A DNA stretch of 64,000 nt from CAZRWD01 sp964603785 (GCA_964603785.1 CAZRWD010000001.1:248001-312000), one strand, 5' to 3'; positions 50,559 through 59,414 are shown, counted from the stretch's first letter. A program made the numbers and translations. Notes: generated from the letters alone by a model not told the origin.

Positions 50559-52805
50559 TCACGGCCGGCCCTCGTCCCTGCGCAGGAAGACCGCCGCGAG
50601 CGGGGGGAGGAGGAGCTGGACGGAGTCGTCCAGCCCGTGGGCCGGCAGGGGCTCCGAGCGCACGCCGCCCAGGTTCCCCGCGCCGCTGCCCTCGTAGTGG
50701 GAGCTGTCCGTGTTCAGGGCCTCGACATAGAAGCCGGCCCGCGGGACCCCCACCCTGTACCCCCTCCTGGGCTCGGGCGTCATGTTGAACACGCAGACCA
50801 GCTCCCCCCCGGATCCGTCGATCCTCGTGAACGAGACGACGGTGTTGTCGGCGTCGCGGAAGTCTATCCACCTGAATCCCCCCGGCTCGTGGTCGAGCTC
50901 GTGGAGGGCGGCGGTTCCCGACATCAGCCCGTTGAGGTCCGCGACGAGCCTCTGGAGGCCGCGGTGCGGTCCGTGTGCGAGGAGACCCCATTCGATCTGC
51001 GAATCGTGGTCCCACTCGGACCACTGGCCGATCTCGCCGCCCATGAACAGGAGCTTCTTGCCGGGATGCGCCCACTGGTACGAAAGGAGCAGCCTCATGT
51101 TGGCGAACTTCCTCCAGTCGTCCCCGGGCATCTTGCCCATGAGGCTCGACTTGCCGTGGACGACCTCGTCGTGCGACAGCGGGAGGACGAAGTTCTCGCT
51201 GAAGGCGTAGAGGAGGGAGAAGGTCAGGTCGTTCAGGTGGTACTTCCTGTGCACGGGGTCCTGCGACATGAAGCGGAGGGTGTCGTGCATCCAGCCCATG
51301 TTCCACTTGAGCGTGAAGCCCAGCCCCCCGAGCCAGACCGGCCTCGAGACGGCGGGCCATGAGGTGCTCTCCTCGGCTATCGTGAAGGCTCCCGGGAAGA
51401 GGCCGTGCACCTGCTCGTTCATGCGCCTGAGGAACTCGACCGCACCGAGGTTCTCCCTTCCGCCGTACCTGTTGGGCAGCCACTCGCCGTCCTTCCTGGA
51501 GTAGTCCAGGTACAGCATCGAGGCCACGGCATCGACCCTCAGGGCGTCGACGTGGAACCTGTCGAGCCAGAACAGGGCCGCCGCGATGAGGAACCCCCTC
51601 ACCTCGTCACGGTCGTAGTTGAAGATGAGCGTGTGCCAGTCGGGGTGGACCCCCAGCCTGGGGTCCTCGTGCTCGTACAGGGCGGTGCCGTCGAACCTGG
51701 CCAGCCCATGGGGATCGGAGGGGAAGTGGGCCGGGGTCCAGTCGAGGATCACGCCCAGGCCGGCCCGGTGGGCGCTGTCCACGAACGAGGCGAAGTCCGC
51801 CGGCGAGCCTAGCCTGCTGGTGGGGGCGAAGTAGCCGAGGGTCTGATAGCCCCAGGACCCGTCGAACGGATGCTCCATGACGGGCAGGAGTTCGATGTGC
51901 GTGAAGCCGAGCCCGGAGGCGTAGGGCACCAGCGTTCCGGCCAGCTCCAGCCAGCTCGTGAACCGCCTGCCGTCACCGGGACGGGTCCAGGACTGGGCAT
52001 GCACCTCGTAGATGGAGAGGGGGGAGCGGAGCGGGTTCCTCTCCCGCCTGGCGGCCATCCAGTCCCCGTCGGACCATTCGAACTCCCCGCAGGTGTCGAC
52101 CACGGAGGCGGTGCTCGGGCGGAACTCGTGGCGCAGGCCCAGCGGATCGGCCTTCTCCCTGACCACCCCGTCGGCTCCGGTCACCGAGAACTTGTAGAGG
52201 TCGCCGGCTCCCACCCTGGGGACGAACAGCTCCCAGACGCCCGAGGACCCGCGGATGCGCATCGGATGCCTGCGCCGGTCCCAGGCGTTGAAGTCGCCGA
52301 TGACGCTCACCTGCCTGGCATCCGGCGCCCAGACGGAGAAGAGAGTGCCCTCCACGCCCCCCACGTTCCGCAGGCGGGCGCCGAACACCTCGTACATCCT
52401 GAGATGGCTGCCCTCGTTGAACAGGTGAAGGTCCAGGTCGCCCAGCTGGGGGAGGAAGCAGTACGGGTCCTCCGTCTCCCAGGAGGAGCCGTCCCGTAGC
52501 GCGATCAGGTAGCGGTAGGCGAACGGGGTCGCCGGTCCGGGTGAGGTCCAGACGAAGAGCCCGTTCCTGCCGATCCTCCTCATCTCCTCGGGCTCGCGGC
52601 CCTCGGCCAGGAGGAGGATGCCGGACGCCCCGGGGCAGAACGCCCGTATCTCCATCGGGCTGGCCCCGGGCTCGCCGAGGGGGTGCATCCCCAGGAGGAC
52701 GAAGGGATCGGGCAGGGTGCAGTCGGTTATCGACCTGATCTCCGCCCTCGTCAGGACGGTTCCGGAAGCCGCCACGACCCCTCCGATCCCGCTCGAACCC
52801 GCCAT
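50559..52805 (-). CDS. glgB: 1,4-alpha-glucan branching enzyme
   Basis: 748 residues. A CBM48 and N-terminal region (1-260; YEVFGARLRNVGG, FSVWAPDARQVSVIGDFN), then a GH13 barrel. Region I is VILDWTPAHFPSD, II is DALRVDAVASMLY (nucleophile Asp), III is FTIAEESTSWP (acid/base Glu) and IV is LPLSHDEVVHGK. The C-terminal all-beta domain closes it. It forms the alpha-1,6 branches of glycogen. No other glycogen gene is in the window. A good promoter lies upstream; five minus-strand genes follow closely. Confidence 0.96.
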   Translation of the reverse strand: MAGSSGIGGVVAASGTVLTRAEIRSITDCTLPDPFVLLGMHPLGEPGASPMEIRAFCPGASGILLLAEGREPEEMRRIGRNGLFVWTSPGPATPFAYRYLIALRDGSSWETEDPYCFLPQLGDLDLHLFNEGSHLRMYEVFGARLRNVGGVEGTLFSVWAPDARQVSVIGDFNAWDRRRHPMRIRGSSGVWELFVPRVGAGDLYKFSVTGADGVVREKADPLGLRHEFRPSTASVVDTCGEFEWSDGDWMAARRERNPLRSPLSIYEVHAQSWTRPGDGRRFTSWLELAGTLVPYASGLGFTHIELLPVMEHPFDGSWGYQTLGYFAPTSRLGSPADFASFVDSAHRAGLGVILDWTPAHFPSDPHGLARFDGTALYEHEDPRLGVHPDWHTLIFNYDRDEVRGFLIAAALFWLDRFHVDALRVDAVASMLYLDYSRKDGEWLPNRYGGRENLGAVEFLRRMNEQVHGLFPGAFTIAEESTSWPAVSRPVWLGGLGFTLKWNMGWMHDTLRFMSQDPVHRKYHLNDLTFSLLYAFSENFVLPLSHDEVVHGKSSLMGKMPGDDWRKFANMRLLLSYQWAHPGKKLLFMGGEIGQWSEWDHDSQIEWGLLAHGPHRGLQRLVADLNGLMSGTAALHELDHEPGGFRWIDFRDADNTVVSFTRIDGSGGELVCVFNMTPEPRRGYRVGVPRAGFYVEALNTDSSHYEGSGAGNLGGVRSEPLPAHGLDDSVQLLLPPLAAVFLRRDEGRP

Positions 52806-52818
52806 CGGCCAACCACCG

Positions 52819-52847
52819 AGTATATGACGGGAGGCCTCCGTTGTCCG
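52819..52847 (-). promoter_or_regulatory. Promoter for glgB and downstream genes
   Basis: Minus strand: CGGACA (52847-52842), 17-base spacer, TATACT (52824-52819) followed by CGG, 14 bases before the ATG. Confidence 0.6.
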
Positions 52848-52997
52848 TGCCCCGGGGTCGTTGGGGCCGGGACGCCCCCGGGGGCCGCGGCGGCGATCCT
52901 CGACGGTGCCCCGGGAGCGGACCGCCGCTTATGATCCATCATCGGCGCGGGCCTCCGGCCGGTGGACGGCGGAGCGGCGGGGAGGAGCGGTTCCCGG

Positions 52998-54761
52998 TTG
53001 GGACGCGGAGCAGCGGTCATTCTCAGGGTGGACCTGTCGAGCGGCGAGGTGCGGGAGTGGCTGCCGGACCCGGAGGTCCTGGCGGCCGGGATCGGCGGCA
53101 GGGGACTGGCCGGATGCCTTCTGGAGCCCTTCGCGACCCTGGACTGGGATGATCCCGGCATGCCGCTCGTCGCCCTGACGGGGCCGCTCGCCGGCACGCC
53201 GGCGCCGACGTCGGCCAGGATGTGCATCGCGTCCCGCTCCCCCCTGACCGGCACGGTCGGCGACTCCTCGGTGGGCGGGGGGATGGCCTTCCAGATGAGG
53301 AGGGCCGGTCTGGCGGGCGTCATCTTCACCGGACGGAGCCGCAGACCCGTCGGTCTCAGGATCGAGGACGGCGGCGCCGAGCTCGTCGACGCGACCGGCC
53401 TCTCCGGACTCGAGACCGGGGAGATTCTCGAACGCCTCTCCGGCTCGGGATCCGTCGCCGCCACCGGCCCGGCGGCGGAGCACGGGGTGCTCTACGCGAA
53501 CCTCGTGGTGGACGGCTGCCATACCGCCGGGAGGAACGGGATCGGGCTGTGCTTCGCGGCGAAGAACCTCAGGTTCGTAACCGTCAGGGGCTCGGGAGCG
53601 GTGCCCGTCGCCGATCCCGCCAGGCTCGGGGCGGCCTGCGGGGAGATCCGCAGGCTCATGGCCTCCAGTCCCATGATCATGGGCGAGTACGGCCTCCGCA
53701 ACATGGGCACCGCCGCGCTCTACGACCTGATGCACGCAAGGGGCATGATGCCGACCGCCAACTTCAGGAGGACCAGGTTCGAGCCCGCGGCCCGCATGAA
53801 CGCGCCATCCATCAGGCGCATGCTCGGGATGAGGCGCACGGGCTGCCCGGGCTGCCCGATCCTGTGCAAGAAGACGGGCGACGACGGGGTGCACATCCCG
53901 GAGTTCGAGACCCTCTCGCACTTCAGCGCGCTGCTCGAGAACGAGGACCTGGCCTCGGTCGTCGAAGCCAACGGCATCTGCAACAGGATGGGGATGGACA
54001 CGATCTCCGCGGGCTCGACCCTCGCCTGCCTCTCGGAGCTGGAGGACCGGAGGCTCTCCCCGGGGGAGATCAGGTCCCTCCTGCTCGACATCGCGTCGGG
54101 GAGGGGCGGCGGACTCGAGCTGGGCTCGCGCAGGTTCGCCTGTGAGAGGGGTGCCCCCGGGGCCTCCATGTCCGTCAAGAGCCTCGAGCTTCCGGCCTAC
54201 GACCCCCGCGGGGCCTACGGGATGGCGCTCGCCTATGCCACCTCCACGCGGGGAGGGTGCCACCTCCGGGCGTATCCGATCAGCCACGAGATACTGCGGA
54301 AGCCCGTGGTGACGGACAGGTTCTCGTTCTCGGGGAAGGCGAGGATCATCAGGATAGCGGAGGATGCGAACGCCGCCATCGACTCCATCAGCGCCTGCAG
54401 GTTCAGCTTCTTCGGCGCCTCGCTGGAGGAGTACGCCGGGGCGGTCTCGGCCGTGACCGGCGTCGAGACCACGGCGCACGATCTACTCGCGGCAGGGGAG
54501 AGGATCTACATGCGTGAGCGCCTGATGAACTGCAGGAACGGATTCAGGGCGTCGGACGACGACCTTCCCGCGAGGTTCTTCGAGGAGGCCGGCTCCGGCG
54601 GCGCATGGGGCGAGACTCCCGCCATCCCCAGGGACGGGTTCCTGGCAGCCCTGGAGCGCTACTACCGGTCGCGCGGCCTGGACCGTGACGGCGTCCCCCT
54701 GCCGGGGAAGTGCGCCGAGCTCGGCCTGTCCGGCCCCCCGGCGGACGGGGGGGTCACTTGA
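52998..54761 (+). CDS. Aldehyde ferredoxin oxidoreductase family protein
   Basis: A 587-residue tungstopterin (or molybdopterin) oxidoreductase. It opens with ILRVDLSSGEV. The 4Fe-4S cluster ligands are CPGCPILC (CxxCxxxC, near 286) and a later Cys in SISACRFSFF (~468). Pterin-binding stretches SVGGGMAFQMRRAGLAG and HGVLYANLVVDG are present. Members oxidise aldehydes to acids with ferredoxin and are typical of anaerobes. The TTG at 52998 has GGAGGAG ~11 bases upstream and aligns with the usual N-terminus. Its stop overlaps the class II aldolase gene start, so the two act together. Substrate unknown. Confidence 0.88.
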   Translation: MGRGAAVILRVDLSSGEVREWLPDPEVLAAGIGGRGLAGCLLEPFATLDWDDPGMPLVALTGPLAGTPAPTSARMCIASRSPLTGTVGDSSVGGGMAFQMRRAGLAGVIFTGRSRRPVGLRIEDGGAELVDATGLSGLETGEILERLSGSGSVAATGPAAEHGVLYANLVVDGCHTAGRNGIGLCFAAKNLRFVTVRGSGAVPVADPARLGAACGEIRRLMASSPMIMGEYGLRNMGTAALYDLMHARGMMPTANFRRTRFEPAARMNAPSIRRMLGMRRTGCPGCPILCKKTGDDGVHIPEFETLSHFSALLENEDLASVVEANGICNRMGMDTISAGSTLACLSELEDRRLSPGEIRSLLLDIASGRGGGLELGSRRFACERGAPGASMSVKSLELPAYDPRGAYGMALAYATSTRGGCHLRAYPISHEILRKPVVTDRFSFSGKARIIRIAEDANAAIDSISACRFSFFGASLEEYAGAVSAVTGVETTAHDLLAAGERIYMRERLMNCRNGFRASDDDLPARFFEEAGSGGAWGETPAIPRDGFLAALERYYRSRGLDRDGVPLPGKCAELGLSGPPADGGVT

Positions 54762-55912
54762 GGGACCTTCTGGAGAGGTACGAGGGGAAGCTGGTGTCCG
54801 CGGGTCTCGCAGAGCCCGGGGCCGCCCTGCTGGGGGGTCTAGACGACGTCCTCGAATGGAACAGGGAGGATCCCGCGTGCGCCGTGCTCGCCAGGGTGGT
54901 CGAATCCCTGGACGTCAACTCGATCCTCTTCGCCAGGCCCGCCGGGCCGTACTGGAGGATGGCCTCCCTCCTCGCCTCCGGCTCCGGCGACGCGATACAC
55001 CCCTCCGACTGCGAGTCGCGAACCTTCCTGCACGACATCCCCGTCGCCGGAGGGTTCGACCCCGGCGGGATCTCAGCGGCTCTGCGGCGGAGGAAGACCG
55101 TGTTCGTCCCCGGACGGGGGATCGTGACATGCGGCTCGGTCAGCCCGGAGCAGGCCTACATCTACTTCAGCTCGGCATGCTTCTCCGTGTTCGTGAAGTT
55201 CTTCACCGACTACTGGATGCACATGCGCAGCGGCTCGCTGACCCGGGAGTGGCGTGACGTCTTCGGGGAGGCCTCCGGGATGCTCGACGAGCTCCCTCTG
55301 GAAACCCCCGTGCTCGCGGAGGGCCCCTTCGAGAGCGAGGAGGAGGTCCTGGGAGCGATCGCCGAGGCCGGTAGGGCGACCGTGGCCCTGAGGCTCGTCG
55401 ACTCCTTCTTCGGGAACATCTCGTATGAACTCGGCGGGACCCTCTACATCAGCCAGACGACCTCTTCGCTCGACGAGCTGGAGGGGGCGGTCGACCCCTG
55501 CCCGCTGGACGGGTCCGCCTGTACGGCGATCACGGCATCGAGCGAATACTCCGCTCATGTCGAGGTGCTCCGCAGGACCGGGGCGAGGGGGGTCCTGCAC
55601 GGCCATCCGAAGTTCTCCGTGGTCATGTCGATGATATGCGACGAGCCGGACTGCCCGGGGCGCGGCTCGTGCCATCTGCGCTGCCCCAGGGAGAGGTCCG
55701 CCTGCGGCGTCCCGATCGTGCCCGGCGAGGTCGGGACCGGACCCGCGGGGCTCTGCAACACCCTGCCGGCGGCCATGGAGTCCCGTGGCAGCGCGATAGT
55801 GTACGGACACGGGCTGTTCACCCTCGCCCGGGATGACTTCAACGGCGCTCTCGGGGATCTGATGGCGGTCGAGCGCGGATGCCGCGACCTCTACATGCGG
55901 CTCGTCGAGTGA
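54758..55912 (+). CDS. Class II aldolase/adducin-like protein with an extra N-terminal domain
   Basis: 384 residues. The C-terminal ~200 are a class II aldolase fold: LRLVDSFFGNISYELGGTLY, SSLDELEG, HVEVLRRTG, zinc ligands HGHPKFS and the third His in VYGHGLFTLARDD. An extra Cys cluster (CDEPDCPGRGSCHLRC) is inserted after HGHPKFS. The N-terminal ~170 residues look like a worn second copy (SILFARPAGPYW, DIPVAGGF, RKTVFVPGRGIVTCG). The TTG start overlaps the oxidoreductase stop. It may form or split the aldehyde that the oxidoreductase uses; that is inference. Confidence 0.75.
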   Translation: MRDLLERYEGKLVSAGLAEPGAALLGGLDDVLEWNREDPACAVLARVVESLDVNSILFARPAGPYWRMASLLASGSGDAIHPSDCESRTFLHDIPVAGGFDPGGISAALRRRKTVFVPGRGIVTCGSVSPEQAYIYFSSACFSVFVKFFTDYWMHMRSGSLTREWRDVFGEASGMLDELPLETPVLAEGPFESEEEVLGAIAEAGRATVALRLVDSFFGNISYELGGTLYISQTTSSLDELEGAVDPCPLDGSACTAITASSEYSAHVEVLRRTGARGVLHGHPKFSVVMSMICDEPDCPGRGSCHLRCPRERSACGVPIVPGEVGTGPAGLCNTLPAAMESRGSAIVYGHGLFTLARDDFNGALGDLMAVERGCRDLYMRLVE

Positions 55913-56000
55913 CGGCTGCGGGCCGGAGTCCGCTCCCCGGCGCCGCCCGACCTCCGGCACCCCCTCCCGGATCCTCCGGGCGGCCCCTGGTCAGGTACCG

Positions 56001-57239
56001 TCAGCCCGCCGACGGGTCGGTGACCCTCCCCATGAACAGCACGGTGCCCGACAGGTCGTCGATTACCATGAACACGAACGGCCTGTCGATCCTGACCACG
56101 ATCGGCTCGTCGACCGGGGGGGCGCATCCCGCCACCATGACCACGGCCGTCGCGGCCGCGGCCTCGGTGCCCGTCTCGTCGACCTTCACGAAGGCCTTGT
56201 GGACGACGGCGCTCACGAACAGGTCACGCCCGCCCGTGAAGCCGCTGAAGTCGGCCACCCTCCCGTCGAACGCCTCCGTCATCCCGAGGCCCTCGAGAGT
56301 CTCCTTCAGGGAGAATTCGCTGGTGAACTCGAACGATGGCATCGACAGGTCCAGCCGGGCCGGCCTGAGGGCGTCCCTTATCGCCTGGAGCTCCGCCGCG
56401 TCCAGCCCGGCCGTGAATTCGTCGATGTCGTCCGGCAGGAGGATCAGCATGGAGCTCAGGCCGTCCGAGTAGGGCAGGGAGACGGCGATGCAGCCAGGGG
56501 CCGCGGCGTAGGGGAAGTGCTCGATCTGTCTCATCATGGGAGTCTCGACCACGGCGCCCGAACCCGTCTCGAACCCTCCGGGCCTGGTCCCGGCCTCGTT
56601 GAACTGGTTCATCCAGGTGGCCTTGAAGTACACGGCATTGGTGAGCACCACCCTGGTCATGTCCGAGATCGTGCCCGGGGCGAGCAGATCCCTGATCCTG
56701 TCCCTCGTCCTCTCCTCCACCCAGTCGTTGATCAATTCCCTCTGAGCGTCCGGAGCACCCGTGAAGTCGACGTTCCTGGCCTCCGCCCCGTAGCTTTCGG
56801 AGACCAGGTCGACGTACGAGTCCAGGAGCGGGAATGTCGCCTCTATCCAGATGGCGTTGGCGATCTCCAGCGTGAGGGGCTCCGTGTCGCCCATGTACTC
56901 CGACCTGCGGGTCTCGGGCCGGAGCATCCGCGAGAGCTCGGCGAATCCCGCATGTATCGCATCGCCTGGGCCTTCGAAGCCCAGGACGGAGGCCATCTGG
57001 TCGGCCGTGCCCCCCCTGGCGCCCGCCCAGGTCATGGCGAGGGCCGAGGAGATGCTGTAGGGAGAGAAGAACACGTTGCCGTCGGGCACCTCCCGGCAGA
57101 GCGCGTCGAACATGTCCATGGCGAATCCCGTGTTGCCCTCCACGAGGGTGGGGACATCGGCGGGCACGGGAGCGGACTCCGGGGAGCAGGCCCCCGTGGA
57201 GGCCAGCACGCCTGCGGTAATGATCAGGAATCCCTTCAC
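56001..57239 (-). CDS. Lipoprotein serpin (serine/cysteine protease inhibitor)
   Basis: 412 residues. Lipobox ASTGAC at Cys18, then a complete serpin: NVFFSPYSISSALAM, VLTNAVYFKATW, VSLPYSDGLSSMLILLP, hinge VDETGTEAAAATAVVM and the signature IDRPFVFMVID. The hinge is small-residue rich, so the inhibitory conformational change should be possible. Counting from the hinge Glu, P1-P1' falls at about Ala/Gly-Cys, which argues against trypsin-like targets. GTG at 57239 with AAGGAG 8 bases upstream. It stands alone, tethered to the envelope; it may guard against external or own proteases. Confidence 0.92.
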   Translation of the reverse strand: MKGFLIITAGVLASTGACSPESAPVPADVPTLVEGNTGFAMDMFDALCREVPDGNVFFSPYSISSALAMTWAGARGGTADQMASVLGFEGPGDAIHAGFAELSRMLRPETRRSEYMGDTEPLTLEIANAIWIEATFPLLDSYVDLVSESYGAEARNVDFTGAPDAQRELINDWVEERTRDRIRDLLAPGTISDMTRVVLTNAVYFKATWMNQFNEAGTRPGGFETGSGAVVETPMMRQIEHFPYAAAPGCIAVSLPYSDGLSSMLILLPDDIDEFTAGLDAAELQAIRDALRPARLDLSMPSFEFTSEFSLKETLEGLGMTEAFDGRVADFSGFTGGRDLFVSAVVHKAFVKVDETGTEAAAATAVVMVAGCAPPVDEPIVVRIDRPFVFMVIDDLSGTVLFMGRVTDPSAG

Positions 57240-57379
57240 CTTCCGGCTCCTTCCTCCATCGCCCGGGAGATCCCGGGTCCCGTCCTCCATGGCGGGTGTA
57301 CATCCACAGGATGCGTTTATTCCTCCAGGGGCCCGGCGCGTCCATCGCCCCGGGCCGCTCCGGGTCGCGCCGGGCGAGC

Positions 57380-57408
57380 TTGACAGGCGCCATGCCCGGA
57401 AAGATAAC
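57380..57408 (+). promoter_or_regulatory. Sigma-70 promoter for the membrane protein at 57462
   Basis: TTGACA (57380-57385), 17-base spacer, GATAAC (57403-57408); 53 bases before the TTG start. Confidence 0.6.
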
Positions 57409-57461
57409 CCTCCGCGTCGAACCAACCCCGGGGTACCCCCCGGTCTGTCGAGGAGGGCGAG

Positions 57462-57938
57462 TTGATCTACAAGGTCCTGGACACAGCCGGTCCGGCAGGA
57501 CCCGGCAATCCGCTCATGGGGCTGGCCTTCCTGGGTGTCCTGATACTCCCCAGGATCTTCTACCTGCTCACGATGGGACGGGCCCTCTCCCGCTGCGCGC
57601 CGCGGAACAGGACGCTCACCCCCGGGCTCGTGTGGCTCAGCATCATCCCCATGTTCGGCAACCTGTGGGACTTCGTGATAGTCCTGACCGTCGGGAGGAA
57701 CCTCACGGACGAGGCCCGGAGCAGGAGCCTGCAGCCTGCGGAGGACAATCCCGGCCTCGCGTTCGGCATCGCCTACTGCCTGCTGAACCTGTTCTTCTGG
57801 ATCCCCTTCATCAACATCTTCACCGGCCTCGCCAGCCTCATCTGCTGGATCGTCTACTGGGCGAAGATCGCCGCGGCCTCGCGGCTGCTCGCAGACTCCA
57901 GGCCGTCGGGCCCGGAGGCCTACGGCCCGGTGAGATAG
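57462..57938 (+). CDS. Small multi-pass membrane protein
   Basis: 158 residues with about three to four hydrophobic helices (LMGLAFLGVLILPRIFYLL; LTPGLVWLSIIPMFGNLWDF; FGIAYCLLNLFFWIPFI; LASLICWIVYW). The form resembles DUF4328-type integral proteins. The TTG at 57462 is supported by GAGGAGGGCGAG upstream and by its own promoter. A strong hairpin follows. Function unknown. Confidence 0.65.
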   Translation: MIYKVLDTAGPAGPGNPLMGLAFLGVLILPRIFYLLTMGRALSRCAPRNRTLTPGLVWLSIIPMFGNLWDFVIVLTVGRNLTDEARSRSLQPAEDNPGLAFGIAYCLLNLFFWIPFINIFTGLASLICWIVYWAKIAAASRLLADSRPSGPEAYGPVR

Positions 57939-57959
57939 GAGAGACGCGCAGGATGGGGA

Positions 57960-57987
57960 AGGGGCGGAACCCGTGGGTTCCGCCCCT
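57960..57987. terminator. Bidirectional terminator-like hairpin
   Basis: AGGGGCGGAACCC pairs perfectly with GGGTTCCGCCCCT (13 bp, GT between). It lies between two convergent membrane-protein genes; the longest stem in the window. Confidence 0.8.
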
Positions 57988-58007
57988 GCTGCATCAGGCC
58001 GGACCCG

Positions 58008-58370
58008 TCAGGCGTTGGGTGAGGCCGGGGGAGGAGGCGTGGGCGCCGAGTCGGACTTCAGGAGATTGAGCTTGAAGCCGAACTGGCCTATGACGGGAAG
58101 GGGCTGCACCTTGCCGCCGAAGCCGTTGAGGGCTCCGATGACCAGGAAGACCAGGCAGACGACTCCCCAGATCCATCCGATGAACGGGATGATGACGAGG
58201 AGCCACGCGATGAAGAGGGCCAGGGACTGCTGGCAGTGGTAGAGCGTGAAGCGGTTCTCCTTGCCGGTGAGGTAGGCTATCAGGAGGCCGACCCAGGTGA
58301 GGTAGGCCACACCGGCAAGGGTCTTGCCCTCCTCGATCTCCTGAGGCGTGAAGGTGTAGTTCTGGTCCAT
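58008..58370 (-). CDS. DUF4870-like small membrane protein
   Basis: 120 residues with helices AGVAYLTWVGLLIAYLTG, SLALFIAWLLVIIPFIGW and IWGVVCLVFLVIGALNGF, and HCQQSLALF between them, the layout of DUF4870 proteins. A short C-terminal tail ends in PTPPPPASPNA. ATG at 58370 with AAAGGGG upstream and a near-consensus promoter 73 bases away. Divergent from another small membrane protein. Function unknown. Confidence 0.75.
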   Translation of the reverse strand: MDQNYTFTPQEIEEGKTLAGVAYLTWVGLLIAYLTGKENRFTLYHCQQSLALFIAWLLVIIPFIGWIWGVVCLVFLVIGALNGFGGKVQPLPVIGQFGFKLNLLKSDSAPTPPPPASPNA

Positions 58371-58442
58371 CTTGCCCCTTTCGCTCGGTATGCGGCATTC
58401 GCCGACGGGTACTGGACGGGAACCGGGACGATCGAACAAGCT

Positions 58443-58471
58443 ATTGTCATCTATGAGCGCCTATCTGTCAA
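58443..58471 (-). promoter_or_regulatory. Near-consensus sigma-70 promoter for the DUF4870-like gene
   Basis: Minus strand: TTGACA (58471-58466), 17-base spacer, GACAAT (58448-58443). Leader of about 65 bases. Confidence 0.7.
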
Positions 58472-58482
58472 CTGCGCCCGGG

Positions 58483-58491
58483 TGGTATGAT
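58483..58491 (+). promoter_or_regulatory. Extended -10 promoter candidate for the gene at 58548
   Basis: TGGTATGAT followed by GCGG: TGn extension with a good -10, divergent from the promoter above and sharing its -35 region. No clear -35 of its own. Confidence 0.4.
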
Positions 58492-58547
58492 GCGGCCGAG
58501 GAGGGTTCGGCAGCAGCCATGATCCCGGACCGGGGGGAGGTCCTGAG

Positions 58548-58985
58548 GTGAGCCAGTCGGACAACAATCTGAGGACGCTGGGCATCTTCCACTACGTCTA
58601 TGCGGCCGTGGTCGCGTTCTTCGCCCTGATCCCGCTCCTCTACCTCGCGATGGGCATCGTCTTCGCGGTGGCCCCCTGGAACGAGATGGCGGGGGGCAAG
58701 GGAGCCTCCGAGCCGCCGCCCCCGATCGTCGGGATCCTGTTCAGCGCCTTCGGCGGCTTCGGCGTCCTCCTGGTCCTGGGGGTGGCCACGCTCGTCTTCC
58801 TGGCCGGCAGGAACCTCCAGAGGACCCGCAACTACACCCTCTGCATGATCACGGCCGGGCTGTGCTGCCTGTTCGTCCCCCTGGGGACGGTGCTCGGGAT
58901 CTTCACGCTGATAGAGCTGACGAAGAGCGACGTCAGGGTCCTCTTCGAGAGGTCGCCCGGCGACGGCCCGCGCGGGGGCTCCTGA
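58548..58985 (+). CDS. Small membrane protein
   Basis: 145 residues. Two long hydrophobic helices (VYAAVVAFFALIPLLYLAMG; IVGILFSAFGGFGVLLVLGV) and a third (CMITAGLCCLFVPLGTVLGI), with a hydrophilic loop between the first two. A pattern seen in uncharacterised FCB and deltaproteobacterial proteins. The GTG at 58548 has GGGGGGAGG upstream. Function unknown. Confidence 0.65.
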   Translation: MSQSDNNLRTLGIFHYVYAAVVAFFALIPLLYLAMGIVFAVAPWNEMAGGKGASEPPPPIVGILFSAFGGFGVLLVLGVATLVFLAGRNLQRTRNYTLCMITAGLCCLFVPLGTVLGIFTLIELTKSDVRVLFERSPGDGPRGGS

Positions 58986-59007
58986 GGCCGTGCGCGAGCC
59001 CTCTTCG

Positions 59008-59036
59008 TTGACGGCGGAGGATGGCGTGACTAGCTT
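59008..59036 (+). promoter_or_regulatory. Sigma-70 promoter for the PilZ-PorV pair
   Basis: TTGACG (59008-59013), 17-base spacer, TAGCTT (59031-59036) followed by CGG; 25 bases before the PilZ start. Confidence 0.65.
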
Positions 59037-59060
59037 CGGAACCGGTCTTCCGGAGGTTGG

Positions 59061-59414
59061 ATGATGGCCGGTGCGGCAGGATCGGACAGGCGGAGCCACC
59101 CGAGGGCGCAGGTCGACCTCGGTGTGAGCATCAGTGCGGGTGACAGCCCCTGGCAGGCCGTCACACCTGTCAACATCAGCGCCTCGGGAATCTACTGCAT
59201 CAGCGGCAGGCGCCTGGGCGAGCTCTCCAGGCTCGAGATCCTCCTGAAGCTCGATCAGGGCGTCTCGATCCAGGCCAGGGCCGTGGTCATAAGGGAGGAG
59301 GCCCTTCCCGACGGGACGTTCGGGCTGGGGCTCTTCTTCACGGGCATGGCCGACGAGCACAGGGCCCTGATCGCGGAGCTCGTGTCGGGGGCGGCGAAGG
59401 GATCATCCCGATGA
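59061..59414 (+). CDS. PilZ-domain cyclic di-GMP-binding protein
   Basis: 117 residues, a single PilZ domain. The c-di-GMP-binding motifs are both present: RRSHPRAQVD (RxxxR) at ~10 and NISASGIYC (N/DxSxxG) at ~38. A later strand GTFGLGLFFTGM completes the barrel. Start ATG 59061 or 59064, after GGAGGTT. Its stop overlaps the PorV-like gene start (ATGA), so the c-di-GMP sensor and the outer-membrane protein are co-translated. A diguanylate cyclase is encoded at 3856. Confidence 0.88.
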   Translation: MMAGAAGSDRRSHPRAQVDLGVSISAGDSPWQAVTPVNISASGIYCISGRRLGELSRLEILLKLDQGVSIQARAVVIREEALPDGTFGLGLFFTGMADEHRALIAELVSGAAKGSSR

